Assembly: GCA_004794655.1 (NCBI GenBank)
Contig: SMMW01000009.1
Span: 332,501-396,500 of the forward strand
Length of the DNA stretch: 64,000 nt
Origin: Marisa cornuarietis
Lineage: Eukaryota > Mollusca > Gastropoda > Architaenioglossa > Ampullariidae
Direction of reading: 5' to 3'
A program made the position numbers and the translations under genes. The first letter of the stretch is position 1. Every line of letters starts with the position of its first letter. Shown piece by piece: positions 1 through 12,451 of the stretch. The notes beneath the pieces were generated by a model that searched no databases, was not told the DNA's origin, and was given only the letters and a program-made list of their open reading frames with translations.

Positions 1-852
1 TGTATTTCACGTTTCCTTTGTGCGCCAGACCTCAGCGATGACCACTTGTTAGTTGTGGTCTGTACACAACACTGTCTACAATGTAACAGAATGCAGTCTT
101 CTGTTGTGTTGTCGTTGTCAAGGCTCAAATTCTGGTGCTCGTCGTCCCCTCGTATAAGTGAATCAGCAAATTTTCAGACATGTGTACCCGTTCTATACTG
201 TTAATTCGTTCACTTATAGTTTGACAAGTTGTGTCACTAGGAAGATGTTTGTATCTGAGACGAAAGTCACTGGGCCCCGCCTTGATACACCTGTAGCACC
301 CTACCTTCTCGTTCGAGAACCTCCTCCGCTCAGTTTTTTGACACTGTAGAGCCACGATGTAATTTTAATAAAGACGAAGACAACTCACAAAGAAACGAGT
401 ATAAAAGGTAGAGAAGTACCGAAGAAGGTATCAAGGGTAAACCACTCCTTAATCGGGTGAAATAGCCAGAAAGGTTTGGAGGAAAATGAAAAGAACAGGT
501 GAACTTGAAAAAGAGTGGAGCCTGTGGAGGGGAGAGAAAAAAGGGTCTAGTAAAGGTTTGGCAGGATGTGAAAAAAAACCAAACAGAAGCACATTTCATA
601 ACTGGGACTACAACATAGGAGAGTGGAATTACAGCATTATTGTATATTACATTGTGTACATACTAGACACGTGTGTGTGGACTTGGGACAATAGCATAGA
701 AGGGTGGAATAGCGACATTGCATATTACATAGATGTCTGTGGTGATCTATATATATTTACACATCTATACATATGATGCAATTTAATAATAGATTTTGTG
801 ATGTGAAGAGCCACAGAACTCTCCTTGTCAAGTACTCACTCAGACACAAGGC

Positions 853-854
<2 letters not shown>
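1..854. other. Non-coding stretch
   Basis: No supported gene. Short open frames on both strands lack family motifs and overlap each other. A small perfect 6-bp stem (gaccac/gtggtc) at 40-60 is the only local structure seen. Confidence 0.5.

Positions 855-914
<60 letters not shown>
855..914. repeat. (GT)30 microsatellite
   Basis: Uninterrupted GT dinucleotide run of 60 bp. Such runs recur throughout the window and create spurious Cys-Val or His-Thr open frames on the two strands. Confidence 0.98.
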
Positions 915-916
<2 letters not shown>

Positions 917-3119
917 AGAAATACCCGAAAATAGGCTCTGTGTTTTTAAACACACAGGGACAGACCTCGCTAACATCTTAAACGAACAGCCTAACGAAAC
1001 AGGAGTAATAAAAGTCACTTTGCGAAAATCGGTTATCATGAAGAAGGTTCTGTCTTGTATTTGACCACCTCTTGTCGCTCCCTCCCACAGTTAACTCCTC
1101 CCACAGACTTGAGGCACTTGGCACGGGCGAACCACACCAAGAGGCCTCTAAATGTCAGCTTGACAACCACCGCACGCAGTTAGGTGTTCAAGTCAGGAGG
1201 CTATTCAGCAACTGCGAGTTCACAAACAGGTAACCTGGCGGTGACTCGGGAGGTGGAGGAACACGGCAAGTACCTTGCACCGTTGCACGTGACGCGCTGT
1301 GTTGAAACTTAAACCTCGAAAACTCGGCTGAGCTCAGGGACAGTTCAAAAACACATGCACTTTAGTTGTTCTGCACACAGAAATATCAAAAACCCTGCTT
1401 ACAAGACCTTCTGGAACTGCTTCGGAGCATTCTCAAACTGGCTTCACAAGGCCCGACATCATAAGGCCGTCTTCACACGGTAGGACATGATGGAGGCCGG
1501 CTGCTCACAATCCCATAATGTTATTATACAACAGGTGTTCAAGAACTAGTCTGACAGCCTGTAGCAGTTTTCCCCTGAAACTTGATGCAGATGATCAGAC
1601 TATAGTTTTGACCGCCTGCTTTGTTCGTAAGATTGTGTGCTGCCAGCTTTATGATGGCAAATCCCCTATGCTGCCTCCAAGTGGCAGGAAAACCTCTTCA
1701 AGTTCTCAAGATGACTAGGCATCATGCAGGGAGCATACATACATTCTCAAATGCTTCGTTAGAAGCATTTCTTAAACCTTTTGATAACTTTCCACTTACA
1801 GGCAGTTAATGTTAACAAACAGAATAAAAGTTTGCAAATCCAATCTACAACTTAGAGCTGAAGACATTAAAGGTGGACGATGTGAAATCATCCTCCCCCT
1901 TCACTCCGAGGAAAAAAAACCCGAATAGAATTTTACTTGGCCAAGACAAAAATGACTCCTTTAAAAGCGGTCTCCTACAATATTTCCTTTCAAAGAAATC
2001 GTTGTAAACGGGACATCTATTGTGTGTATATATACTTTCTTTCTTTCGCTTTCAATAGACAATGTGACTTGTGTACCACAGTTTTTGAAATACAGAAATT
2101 GAATACAAAAGAAAATGTTGAAGGGTTTTCTTGCAATTACACGTACACTCCATGTCAGCCATTTTAACAAAGGGATGAAGGGAAAGGGGGGATGCTCAGA
2201 ATCGCTTCTGAGGCCGTATTCATATACCGGAGGTAAAGACATGTCCACAAAGTTGCTTTACCTCTGATCCAAAGACGCAGCCTCTGGGAGCGCACTGCAG
2301 TAGATAGGGACTTGCACCTGCTGCCCTCCGACACCTGTGGGAAGGAAAGAAACATCCCTCAAAATATGTCCGGTCCATAACTGCCCCTACAGCAGTTTTA
2401 CCTGCAGGTTAAAGGTACGACTCCTGGTGGCAGTTCTCTAAGTCTAAGCATTTGCACATAAACGTACGGACCCCTACCCCAAGACCTGACCTCCAAGACG
2501 CAAACATGCATAAGTCTTGCTTCACCTCGCACTTGATCCTCTATGGACACCCGTGGGAAGCATTTTTTTATTTGTTTTGTTTTTGGAGAGGATGAGCTCT
2601 GTTCACTACTCTGTATGCAAATAGAACATCAAGATATAGATTGAAAAAGACAAGCAGAAGGAAATGGCATTGTGTTGTAGCTGGAAGAAAATCGTGTCTG
2701 TTGATGGAGTTTCAAAGTTTTCTTTCCGGACTCAACATTCTCCTGCGAGAGATCTTCTTACCAGTTGGCACAAACACCACCCTTCTTGCCAGCCCTCCTG
2801 CTCTTTCATCGTGTCTGCTCGCGTGTGCACTCGAGTACAAATTGAGCAAATGCACTTCATGTCATAAAGCGCACTATCGGTGGACCTGTGACCTGTGAAC
2901 TGGGACCCCTGTTAGATCCCATGGTCCCTATTGAAGAGTCATGGCAGTCAGGCATTGTTTTGTTTGGTAAAGGTATGTAAACTGATCCATTAATTGTTGG
3001 TTCAACAGATCAGGATTTACAGGAGTACCTCGCCACTCGGCCACAAACCTGGAAGGCTGGTCCAGTGACGATCACTTCTAGTGTTGAGCACTTCCCCCCT
3101 ACCCCACCCCCACCCTAAT
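915..3119. other. Non-coding, mixed composition
   Basis: No ORF with recognisable domains, no transposon ends found. The stretch 1080-1500 is relatively GC-rich and free of simple repeats but I see no coding signal in it. Confidence 0.45.
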
Positions 3120-3480
3120 TTGCACCCTATAAACAACTTACAGCCTTATTATGATCATATTATATTAAAGTACGGAATATGTAAAAGAAATTGGTTTGTT
3201 TTAACTATTTTTTGTAATTGCGAAATGCGTTTCAATCATTAAACTTTAAAGTATTATAAATTTCAAGCTAAAATCTTAAATTAAAAATGTTTTACCGCTT
3301 TAATTTCTTTCTCTAACTTAGCTTTTTAATGGCCTTTTTTGGTTTTAATTTTCAGTATTGTCAAGTTAACCTTTTTTTTTTTTACTGAATATCGATCTGA
3401 TTTAAACACACGCATGTCATTCTCTCTTTGCTATAAGTATTTTTTAAATATTAAATATTTGTTCTGTCTTTTCCTCTTTC
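3120..3480. other. AT-rich island
   Basis: Strongly A+T-rich segment with many short A and T runs and stops in all frames. Comparable AT-rich islands occur near 20.2-20.6, 24.1-24.3, 37.1-37.9 and 52.4-52.8 kb. No gene or element ends recognised. Confidence 0.5.
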
Positions 3481-3522
3481 CGTCACTTCGGACACTATTT
3501 TGGGTGCCATGATGACCGTATA

Positions 3523-3534
3523 ATATATATATAT

Positions 3535-3594
<60 letters not shown>
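3523..3594. repeat. Compound (TA)n(TG)n microsatellite
   Basis: A short TA run (3523-3535) passes directly into an uninterrupted TG run (3537-3594). Confidence 0.97.
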
Positions 3595-3595
<1 letters not shown>

Positions 3596-3721
3596 TTGTG
3601 AAGGTAGCATCAGTACTGGTCCCTTCTGTCTGAAATCGACGCACAAGGTGGCGCTCACTACTTTGTTTCTCCCCGAAGCATCTGTGATAAGCGTGCCGTC
3701 TCAAGCAGCTTCTAGACATGA

Positions 3722-3815
3722 TGGGGGGGGGCGCAGTGGTGAGCAAGTGGTCGAGCACTGAAACAGAATTCTCTCGGAAATATTGATAAAGGAGCGAAAT
3801 GTTCGAACCCAGAGC
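3722..3815 (+). mobile_element. Degraded tRNA-like SINE head (putative)
   Basis: After a G-run, the plus strand reads gcgcagtggtgagc (box-A-like) and about 70 bp later gttcgaaccc (box-B-like). That is the spacing and wording of a tRNA-derived SINE promoter. No target-site duplication or tail was found and the middle resembles neither of the two clear SINE families here, so it could be a third, old family or chance. Confidence 0.35.
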
Positions 3816-4229
3816 AGCACGAATGGCGAGGTACCACTGTACTTAGTTCCACTCACTGCAGTGTACACAGCGCAGGTCGGCCTTTAATGTTTGCTTGCTG
3901 AAGCATAAAAGAGTGACCACCCACCCCACCCCCCGCTCTACACACACACACACGCACACCACCCGTGACGCGAGCTTCTACCGTCAGACCGGTGTGCGTG
4001 CGTCAGATATGATTGTTTGTCCATGAGACATTGAGACATGTTCCTGGTCTCTCTTTGACAACCCTATACACCGGACATTTTATAGAATACCGACACACTA
4101 TTTCGCAAGGGACATACATACCGGGCAAATATAACAGCGGACAATATGGGGCCGACGATGATCTACGCGTCTGCAGTAAAGAAAAGTACATGTACACGAA
4201 GGAAATTAAATGAAAATGTTGCTTTATCC
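3816..4229. other. Non-coding stretch
   Basis: No gene supported. Contains a C-rich segment and a short (CA)n run near 3930-3955. Confidence 0.45.
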
Positions 4230-4668
4230 CAAGGGTGGGCAAAGTACGGACCAATTTGGACCGGCCACTCTGCCAAAATATGAAGTGCTGTTTTCATTTT
4301 TGTTTTGTTTTTGTTTTTGTTTTTACCCTAGGTTAATTTGATTGAAAGTTAATTTATTAAGTACAACAACTTTAGAAATCGGAGGTCCGTAACATTCTAA
4401 CACAAAGTACAACGATAACATATAAACCGGCTGACATGTCTGATGGAGTCGTTAGAGAGCATCGGGGCGGCCTTCAAACTCAAACAACTTCCCTTTATAC
4501 AATAAATTGGTTAAGTGAACGCCATTATGTACTCATTTGTTGAATTGTTGTCCATTCCATTAGGCGTATTGTGTAGTCACCTGGCCTGGGTTTTTGGAAA
4601 TTTACCGGCCCAAGCCATAGCTTAGCTTTTGAGACCGACCCGCAAAAAGAAAGCTTGGCCCACCCCTG
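4230..4668. mobile_element. hAT-like MITE, 439 bp
   Basis: The left end reads caagggtgggcaaag. The reverse complement of the right end reads caggggtgggccaagc, giving imperfect terminal inverted repeats of the caggggtgggc type common in non-autonomous hAT elements. The flanking 8-mers ctttatcc and gtttagac share only five positions, so the duplication has decayed or I mis-set an end. There is no transposase ORF inside, so it would need an enzyme supplied in trans. Confidence 0.7.
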
Positions 4669-4678
4669 GTTTAGACAG

Positions 4679-4765
4679 CAATACAATACAATACAATACA
4701 ACTTTATTTATCCCCAAGGGCAATTCCAACTAATGCTCGCACTAGCAGTAATACATACATGATAG
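4679..4765 (-). mobile_element. Retroelement 3' tail with (CAATA)n
   Basis: Read on the minus strand, this is a short retroelement end: catgtatgtattactgc, then gataaataaag, ending in a (TATTG)n tail. About 75 bp match the plus-strand segment at 63190-63266, including the same pentanucleotide tail. This indicates one family of LINE-type (or LINE-mobilised) elements, 5'-truncated here. The body is too short to assign a clade. Confidence 0.65.
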
Positions 4766-5192
4766 ACTACTTCTTGACTGCAGGCTCTTAGACTTCACTG
4801 AGTTTCACTGTCAAGTAAACAGATTCATGAGGTCAGAACTGCGAGAACAAGCACCGGAAATTCGAGATCATATCTGTTAGACTTGGCATCACTTCTGGGG
4901 TCACTGACCGCCAGCCGCATATCTTGCTCCTATCGAAATCTGTCAAAGCAAAGAGTTTCACTGAGAATTCCTCTGGTCAAAGGGCGCTGGGCATCGTTCT
5001 GTAGGATTTGGTAACTCGATTTGCACTGAACACTTCAGTCGTTTAGAAAAATTAAGCAAGCAGATGAGGTCGAGTCAATGCTGCCTCTTGAAACATTTGA
5101 CTAAACACCTGTCACACCTACCTGCGTGCGTAACAAAGACAGATCAACGTTTACTGACTAACCAACCTAAATCGTGCTGTCACGGAAGAGAA

Positions 5193-5195
<3 letters not shown>
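4766..5195. other. Non-coding stretch
   Basis: No coding or repeat signal that I can support. Confidence 0.45.
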
Positions 5196-5254
<59 letters not shown>

Positions 5255-5264
5255 AAGAGAGAGA
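5196..5264. repeat. Compound (TG)n(GA)n microsatellite
   Basis: TG run 5196-5239 continues into a GA-rich run to 5264 with a few interruptions. Confidence 0.95.
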
Positions 5265-7404
<2,140 letters not shown>

Positions 7405-7753
7405 GTACCGGAAGTCAGCAGCGATTTGCCATGGCGGCTATAAGCTTCTGCACTGAATGAGCAGTCTGTAAAGTCTGCGGTCGATGCTGACAAGTGCAGA
7501 ACATGGAAGTGATGGCGATGAGGGGTGGGCGGGGGTAAGGTGGGTGCGGGTAGCCTCGGGTGTTAAGTACAGCGTGCATATTACGATACACCTGTTAGTC
7601 GAGCTGAGTTCAGTCCTCTGTTGGCTCCATCAACGGTTTTAGCATATACCTGTCTCTCCAGAGTAAGGGAAGAGAAGCTGCTACAGTTGTGCGGTGACGT
7701 GAAACGGTGAGTTTTACCTCAGAAGTGAGCAAAGTGTGAATAGCTGCACTAAA
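7405..7753 (+). promoter_or_regulatory. Candidate housekeeping-type promoter and 5' leader
   Basis: An ETS-type motif (accggaagt) lies near 7408 and about 20 bp later an atggcgg core (YY1-like). There is no TATA box. About 320 bp downstream a short ATG exon with a splice donor begins. ETS plus YY1 wording is typical of TATA-less ubiquitous promoters in animals. The orientation is inferred from the downstream ATG and donor only. Confidence 0.35.
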
Positions 7754-7784
7754 ATGGTAGTAAACGGTGTTCCGAAACCTTCAG
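7754..7784 (+). CDS. Putative first coding exon (10 codons)
   Basis: ATG with an A-rich context (ctaaaATGG, A at -3 and G at +4) opens a ten-codon frame, MVVNGVPKPS. It runs one base into the next codon and then meets gtaagc, a strong splice-donor sequence. The exon would therefore end in phase 1. It follows a promoter-like region with ETS- and YY1-type sites. The peptide is too short to assign to a family and the intron would begin with a (TG)n tract at 7819. Candidate 3' exons on the same strand lie at 12302 and 28322, but their phases do not join directly, so internal exons would be required. This could equally be a chance ATG plus donor. Confidence 0.3.
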
Positions 7785-7815
7785 GTAAGCATGGCAAAAA
7801 GGATATGTCATGAAT

Positions 7816-7818
<3 letters not shown>

Positions 7819-7885
<67 letters not shown>
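7819..7885. repeat. (TG)n microsatellite
   Basis: Uninterrupted TG run of about 67 bp, 35 bp after the candidate splice donor at 7785. Confidence 0.98.
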
Positions 7886-7887
<2 letters not shown>

Positions 7888-8021
7888 TCACTTGACCAAA
7901 TATAAAACCTAATCTGAATGACCCAGTCTAAAAATAAAATTTTGAAAAAAATCTTGACTGACAGCTAAAGTCGAGAAGAGTGTCACGATTCTACTTCATT
8001 CTTATCTATAAGACGTCACAA

Positions 8022-8065
<44 letters not shown>
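8022..8065. repeat. Compound (CT)n(CA)n microsatellite
   Basis: CT run 8022-8047 followed directly by a CA run to 8065. Confidence 0.97.
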
Positions 8066-9879
8066 TGAGGAAGTGGGAGGGTGAGGCGGACCGACCGACA
8101 GATCGACATACACTGTGAAGGAGAAAGAAGAGGAAGAGTGGTGTGAAGGAAACATAAAAGAAGCAGTCTCTCCTCGCCTCGCAAGAAACAAGAGAAACCA
8201 TATCATCCTTTGTGCTAAATCAGTCAGTCGATCATTACTAAAGCAAAAAATAAAAAATAAATTCTTTTCGCACCATCCTTTTGAACTTATATATAACTGA
8301 TTGTACTGGTTGTGCTTCATCTTAGTGTCACACGATTTCTATCCCTCCTTCCATAGTGTAATTTTTCCTAATTTGATATTTGCGGAATATTCCAATCATG
8401 AAAGAAAAACAACCCTGTAATATATATTTAGAACCAATCTTTCCCTTGTTTAAAGTTTGTCCCTGTTCAGAAATACCCCAGGCATTGATTACAACCGCTC
8501 CGCGCGCTGCTTGCCGCAGCTGTGACGTAGAACAGGAAAGTCCCGCTAGGTCCCATCGCTCCTCGATATAGAAACACACAGTGAGGGGTATCGGGTAGAA
8601 AGGATGGCAGTCATTGTGGAAGTGTGTGCTGGTCCCCGAAATAAACACAACGCGCGTGATTGACAACAATGCGCGTGCTTGAATTTTCGTCAGTGGTTGT
8701 AGTGTCACGCGCACTTGTGCCCTCGTGAGGTTGTTTATAAACATAATCATGGCCCCCGCCCCCGCCTCACACAAGCCTCACTCGCACTTCTAAAAATGTT
8801 TAGTAGGGCTACGCTAGCGGAAACTTCAATACAGGAAGAAGAGAAAAATAAATGCAGGGGAAAATCCGTGTCAAGTCTTCTGGGCGAGAGTCCTGTCACA
8901 ATTTTGTGGGTTGGGAAAGTCTGTAATTAATTAGCACGCAGTAAACGATCAGTCGATGATTAAATAAAAGTTCAGCATGAATACTGCAGGCTGCTTGAAC
9001 TCGTTGACCCCTAGCAACAATATTTGTCAGTACTCAAGTTTTCAGGGTTAGAAGAAATCTTGTACAAACCTTCTCATCGTGCACCCGTCTTAGTCTCCAC
9101 CTGGATAGTCTCAACCCCGTTCTTCGACACAAAACCCATTTGGATTCTTCCAGGTCGTTTGATGTTGTCTAATTGTGGAAGAGAAGGGAGGACTCCACTG
9201 CCTAACGACTGGCGGGTGTTATGAGATCAGAACGACCTCAGTAATTCAAATATAAAGAATCGTTTATTCTACATAGGGCAACAGGAGTCTTCACCTTAAT
9301 CGTCTACCAAACTCCACTAAAGGCAACCATTAATGAAAGTAGTACCATTTTGAAAACATTTTGCTCCAGACAGAAAATTTTAGTTAAGGACGTATTTAGT
9401 ACCCCCCCCCAACCCCCGACACACACACACACACACGGGTGATGAGGGTAAGCGATCTAAAAATTATAAAGAAATAAGTGATTTTGAAAGTTTGGTATCT
9501 CACTGCCAGGCGGTAGGTCAAAATAGAACATAGCCTACAAAAAAAACCACAAACAAAAAACAAACATACCATCTCAGCATTACATAATAACAGATTCTTG
9601 TGCATCGTGGAAGGCAGTTGTGTCTACAGGTCTTCCCACTGGCTAACTGTTAACCTGTTTGCTGTCCACACCCTGCCTACACTACGAGCGGCACGTAAAC
9701 TGCGTGTAAAACCCATTTCATGCCCAAGTGTAATGAATTGTCTTCATTCCACCCCACCCCCCACCCCTCGGCGAAGAAAGGGTTGTAGAGATCGCACTCA
9801 GCTGCGTGTAGCCTGCATTTTTCCATCATTGATCAGGCGGCCCCCTGGCGGTAACGACCAGTTTAAAACCTCCGACCTG
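8066..9879. other. Non-coding or intronic stretch
   Basis: An open frame of 148 codons on the minus strand (8774-8328) has no recognisable domain, and I treat it as chance. C-rich and (CA)n sequence sits at 9404-9436. Nothing else supportable. Confidence 0.45.
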
Positions 9880-10350
9880 ATGGCGCCGTGACGTCATCGC
9901 ATACTCAAACAGCTCAGACTATTTTAGGATTCGATTGCACGTCTTTTCCTTGTGCCTTCGAGGAAGGGAGGAAGGAAAAAGAAATCAAAAAAAAGCGGAG
10001 CCTGAAGATTGTCCCTTTTCACCTTTAAACCGCCCACACGATGGCGACTATACAGGGGCCGAGCGTGAGTTGACAGTGAAAAGCCGGGTGGACGACAGAA
10101 GACTTGAACGCAGACTGCTTTAAAAAAAAAAAACCTGAGCAGCATCGATCTGTAGGTTAGAAATAGCTCGCTATACAGGTGGTAGGGCGTTGTGGGGCAA
10201 CAAGACTGCTGGGATGTTTTTGCCGTACGTCTGGACTCGACGACATCAGGTCGCCTGCCACGGTCGACGATGAACTGTTGGTCAATACGGCGCCGGTCGG
10301 CACCAGATCTGGCCGAGCTGCTCGGCGAGAAAGGACCGCACTTTGTCCTT
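9880..10350. promoter_or_regulatory. CpG-rich stretch with a CRE
   Basis: Contains a full cAMP-response palindrome (tgacgtca) near 9891 beside a ggcgcc core, a cgatggcgac core near 10040 and many CpG dinucleotides between 10190 and 10340. Open frames on both strands are short and carry no known motif. It could be a regulatory element or an unrecognised exon; direction unknown. Confidence 0.25.
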
Positions 10351-10618
10351 GAGCGACACCGTCACCCACCACACCACTCTAAGCACAACCGTTGTAGTCG
10401 TAGGAGTAGGCGTTCGTGTTAGCTTGACCTGTCGAGAAGGTCAGCAGCTCAGTCACCACCGTTGTTTGCTCTCACGACCCACGATCCTCATCCGGTCACC
10501 GTCTGGTGGACATGTACAGCTTGTCCTAAAATAAAGTTTGCACTACCACCTGGCGGTCATGCTTTTTTCTGCCCTATCGTAGACAAAGTTTATTTGCTTG
10601 AGGATGGGGGGGGGGCAT

Positions 10619-10794
10619 TGGTGTTTTGCGCCGAGCCAGCAACTAAGGCTATATCACGGCAAGGCAGCCAGCCCTGTAAACAGATGCCACATGCAGAGAA
10701 AGAACAGCGTGCCCAAGACGAGAACTGAACCCAGGACAGCCAACCTTCACTGTATTGGTGACAGACGCTAACCGTTGCGCCACCGGACCGCCCA
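10619..10794 (-). mobile_element. tRNA-derived SINE, family 1, copy A
   Basis: Read on the minus strand: head ggtggcgcaacggttagcg (box A), then gggttcagttctcg (box B), a conserved core through catgtggcatctg and ctggctgcc, and a tail ending gctggctcggcgcaaaac. These are RNA polymerase III internal promoter elements of a tRNA-related SINE. Copies at 20022, 45106 and 57186 share the same order. No clear target-site duplication here. Confidence 0.88.
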
Positions 10795-11774
10795 TTGGCA
10801 ATGGGGATGGAGGATGGCTGCTGTACTCAACCAGAGAGGTGGGTGGGTAATGCGTTTGATAAATCTGAAAACGAAACTTGCAAAGAAAAAATATCGATTC
10901 AAAAAGGTTATTGCATCATTGTACGGAAATGAACCGCAAACTCAATTTCGTGGAAAACAGGGCAGTAAGATTTTTGTTTTTGCACACGACACTACCGAAA
11001 CTAAAACTTGACGGAAGAAGGTTGTCACTCGCTCCTCTCTTCTCGTTCTCTGGTTTGGGTTTCACGCTCGTTCATATTTCCCTGTACTTAAAGGTAAATG
11101 CTACGTGAAGCGTCCGAAAGTAATGAAGAGTACATTGTCATTAATCAATAATCAATCAGCCATCGCGAGTCCTTGATTTCCCAGAGGTGAAGAGGACAAA
11201 CTTGAGAGAAATTACCACCAACTTTAGCTGTCGTTGTTGATTATCTGTCCTTCTCTGGTACGACCTGACCGACTGACCGGTTCACAAATGGGAAGTTGTT
11301 TGCCCATTTCTTCTTCTGTCTGCCTCGTCTTCTGCCTCCGTCTACCGATTCCTTCAAGATTGTCTTATCGTCTTGTACAAAAACGAAGATACGAATTCTT
11401 AACGAAGGCCAGTCCAATGGCGTATGTCCAGATGTTGGTCTACCAGATGGTGGTCTGGTATTTGATGCAGAGGAAATATTTTCCCTAACATCTCTTCTCA
11501 CATCTGTGTAACCCTAATCTGCGTTAAATCTTATTGTGCAGCGCACTTTTTATTCTCTCTCTTCTCTGTCTCCACGCGCGCACATGTGTGTGTGTGTGTG
11601 TTCGCGAGTGTTCTCTTTGAGCAAGTAGTTACAACCTATGTGCATTCTTGTTTCTTGAAGTAACTAAAGTAAGCCTTAAATATTTCTCACTAATTTTAAC
11701 AGTTTCTTCAGCTCGCCATCATCTCCGACGGTAAAAGGACTCAAAACGGCGGTCCCTTAAACGTCTTCAGTGCA
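10795..11774. other. Non-coding stretch
   Basis: No coding signal or element ends recognised. Contains a short (TG)n at 11585-11601. Confidence 0.45.
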
Positions 11775-11788
11775 TGCGCGCGCGCGCG

Positions 11789-11822
<34 letters not shown>

Positions 11823-11870
11823 GAGGCAAAGCAAATAAGCAAAAAAAAAACACACACACACACACACACA
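11775..11870. repeat. (CG)n(CA)n alternating tract
   Basis: A pure (GC)n run of about 23 bp passes into (CA)n to 11822; after an A-rich spacer a second (CA)n fills 11850-11870. The first part is continuous alternating purine-pyrimidine DNA, the pattern most prone to Z-DNA. Confidence 0.95.
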
Positions 11871-12301
11871 AACAAAACAAAGCAATAAAAAAGGGAGGAC
11901 ACGACGAGCCAACGTCCTTATAATCACAGAGAAAATAGCTCCATCCTGCCAATGGTTTTGCAGTAACAAGAGAAAATAAGGCCATTGCGCTCCTAACAGC
12001 CGTCAGGTTTCAGAAGCCGAAGGCGCGGCGTTGGCGTCACGAGGTCCATCGCCACATCATGCTGCCAGCAGAGGCGAGGATGACCGTGACATCGACTACT
12101 AATTGTGTGATAAGCGAGGCTGTGGGATGCAGTTGAAGAGGAAATGATGCAGGGAGGACAGGGAATGGGTAGGCGTTATGGGAGGGACCCCCCCCCTCAC
12201 TCAATTTCATCAGATGACCGGGACTGTAAGGAGGCTAGGGGAGAGTGGGTGTGTTGACAACGATACTTTCTGCTCCCTTGGGGGCGTTTGGGGACGTGCA
12301 G
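11871..12301. other. Non-coding stretch
   Basis: Unique sequence, no supported gene. Confidence 0.4.
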
Positions 12302-12439
12302 ACTCCCAACACCACTTCCACCGACATAGACATCAACCACAACAATAACAGCAGTAACAGGAGCGGCAAGACCAAGAGTGTTGACCAGACGGACACAGAT
12401 GATGACGGATTTACAATCACCAAGAGCTCATGCGAGTAG
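12302..12439 (+). CDS. Weak candidate terminal exon
   Basis: An open frame with a hydrophilic, Asn/Ser/Asp-rich translation (…DTDDDGFTITKSSCE) runs from a cag acceptor at 12299-12301 to a stop at 12437-12439. An AATAAA signal follows within about 15 bp. The pyrimidine tract before the acceptor is interrupted by G-runs, which weakens the call. No family recognised. The opposite strand has a Leu-rich open frame that is a shadow of the same low-complexity codons. Confidence 0.2.
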   Translation, partial: TPNTTSTDIDINHNNNSSNRSGKTKSVDQTDTDDDGFTITKSSCE

Positions 12440-12451
12440 GCTGAGAAATAA

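Noticed and set aside
8328..8774. 148-codon open frame on the minus strand
   Set aside because: No domain, no promoter or poly(A) support, and mixed composition like the surrounding DNA.
10700..10794. tRNA-like sequence with A and B boxes
   Set aside because: Not a functional tRNA gene: the acceptor stem does not close and the sequence belongs to a repeated SINE.
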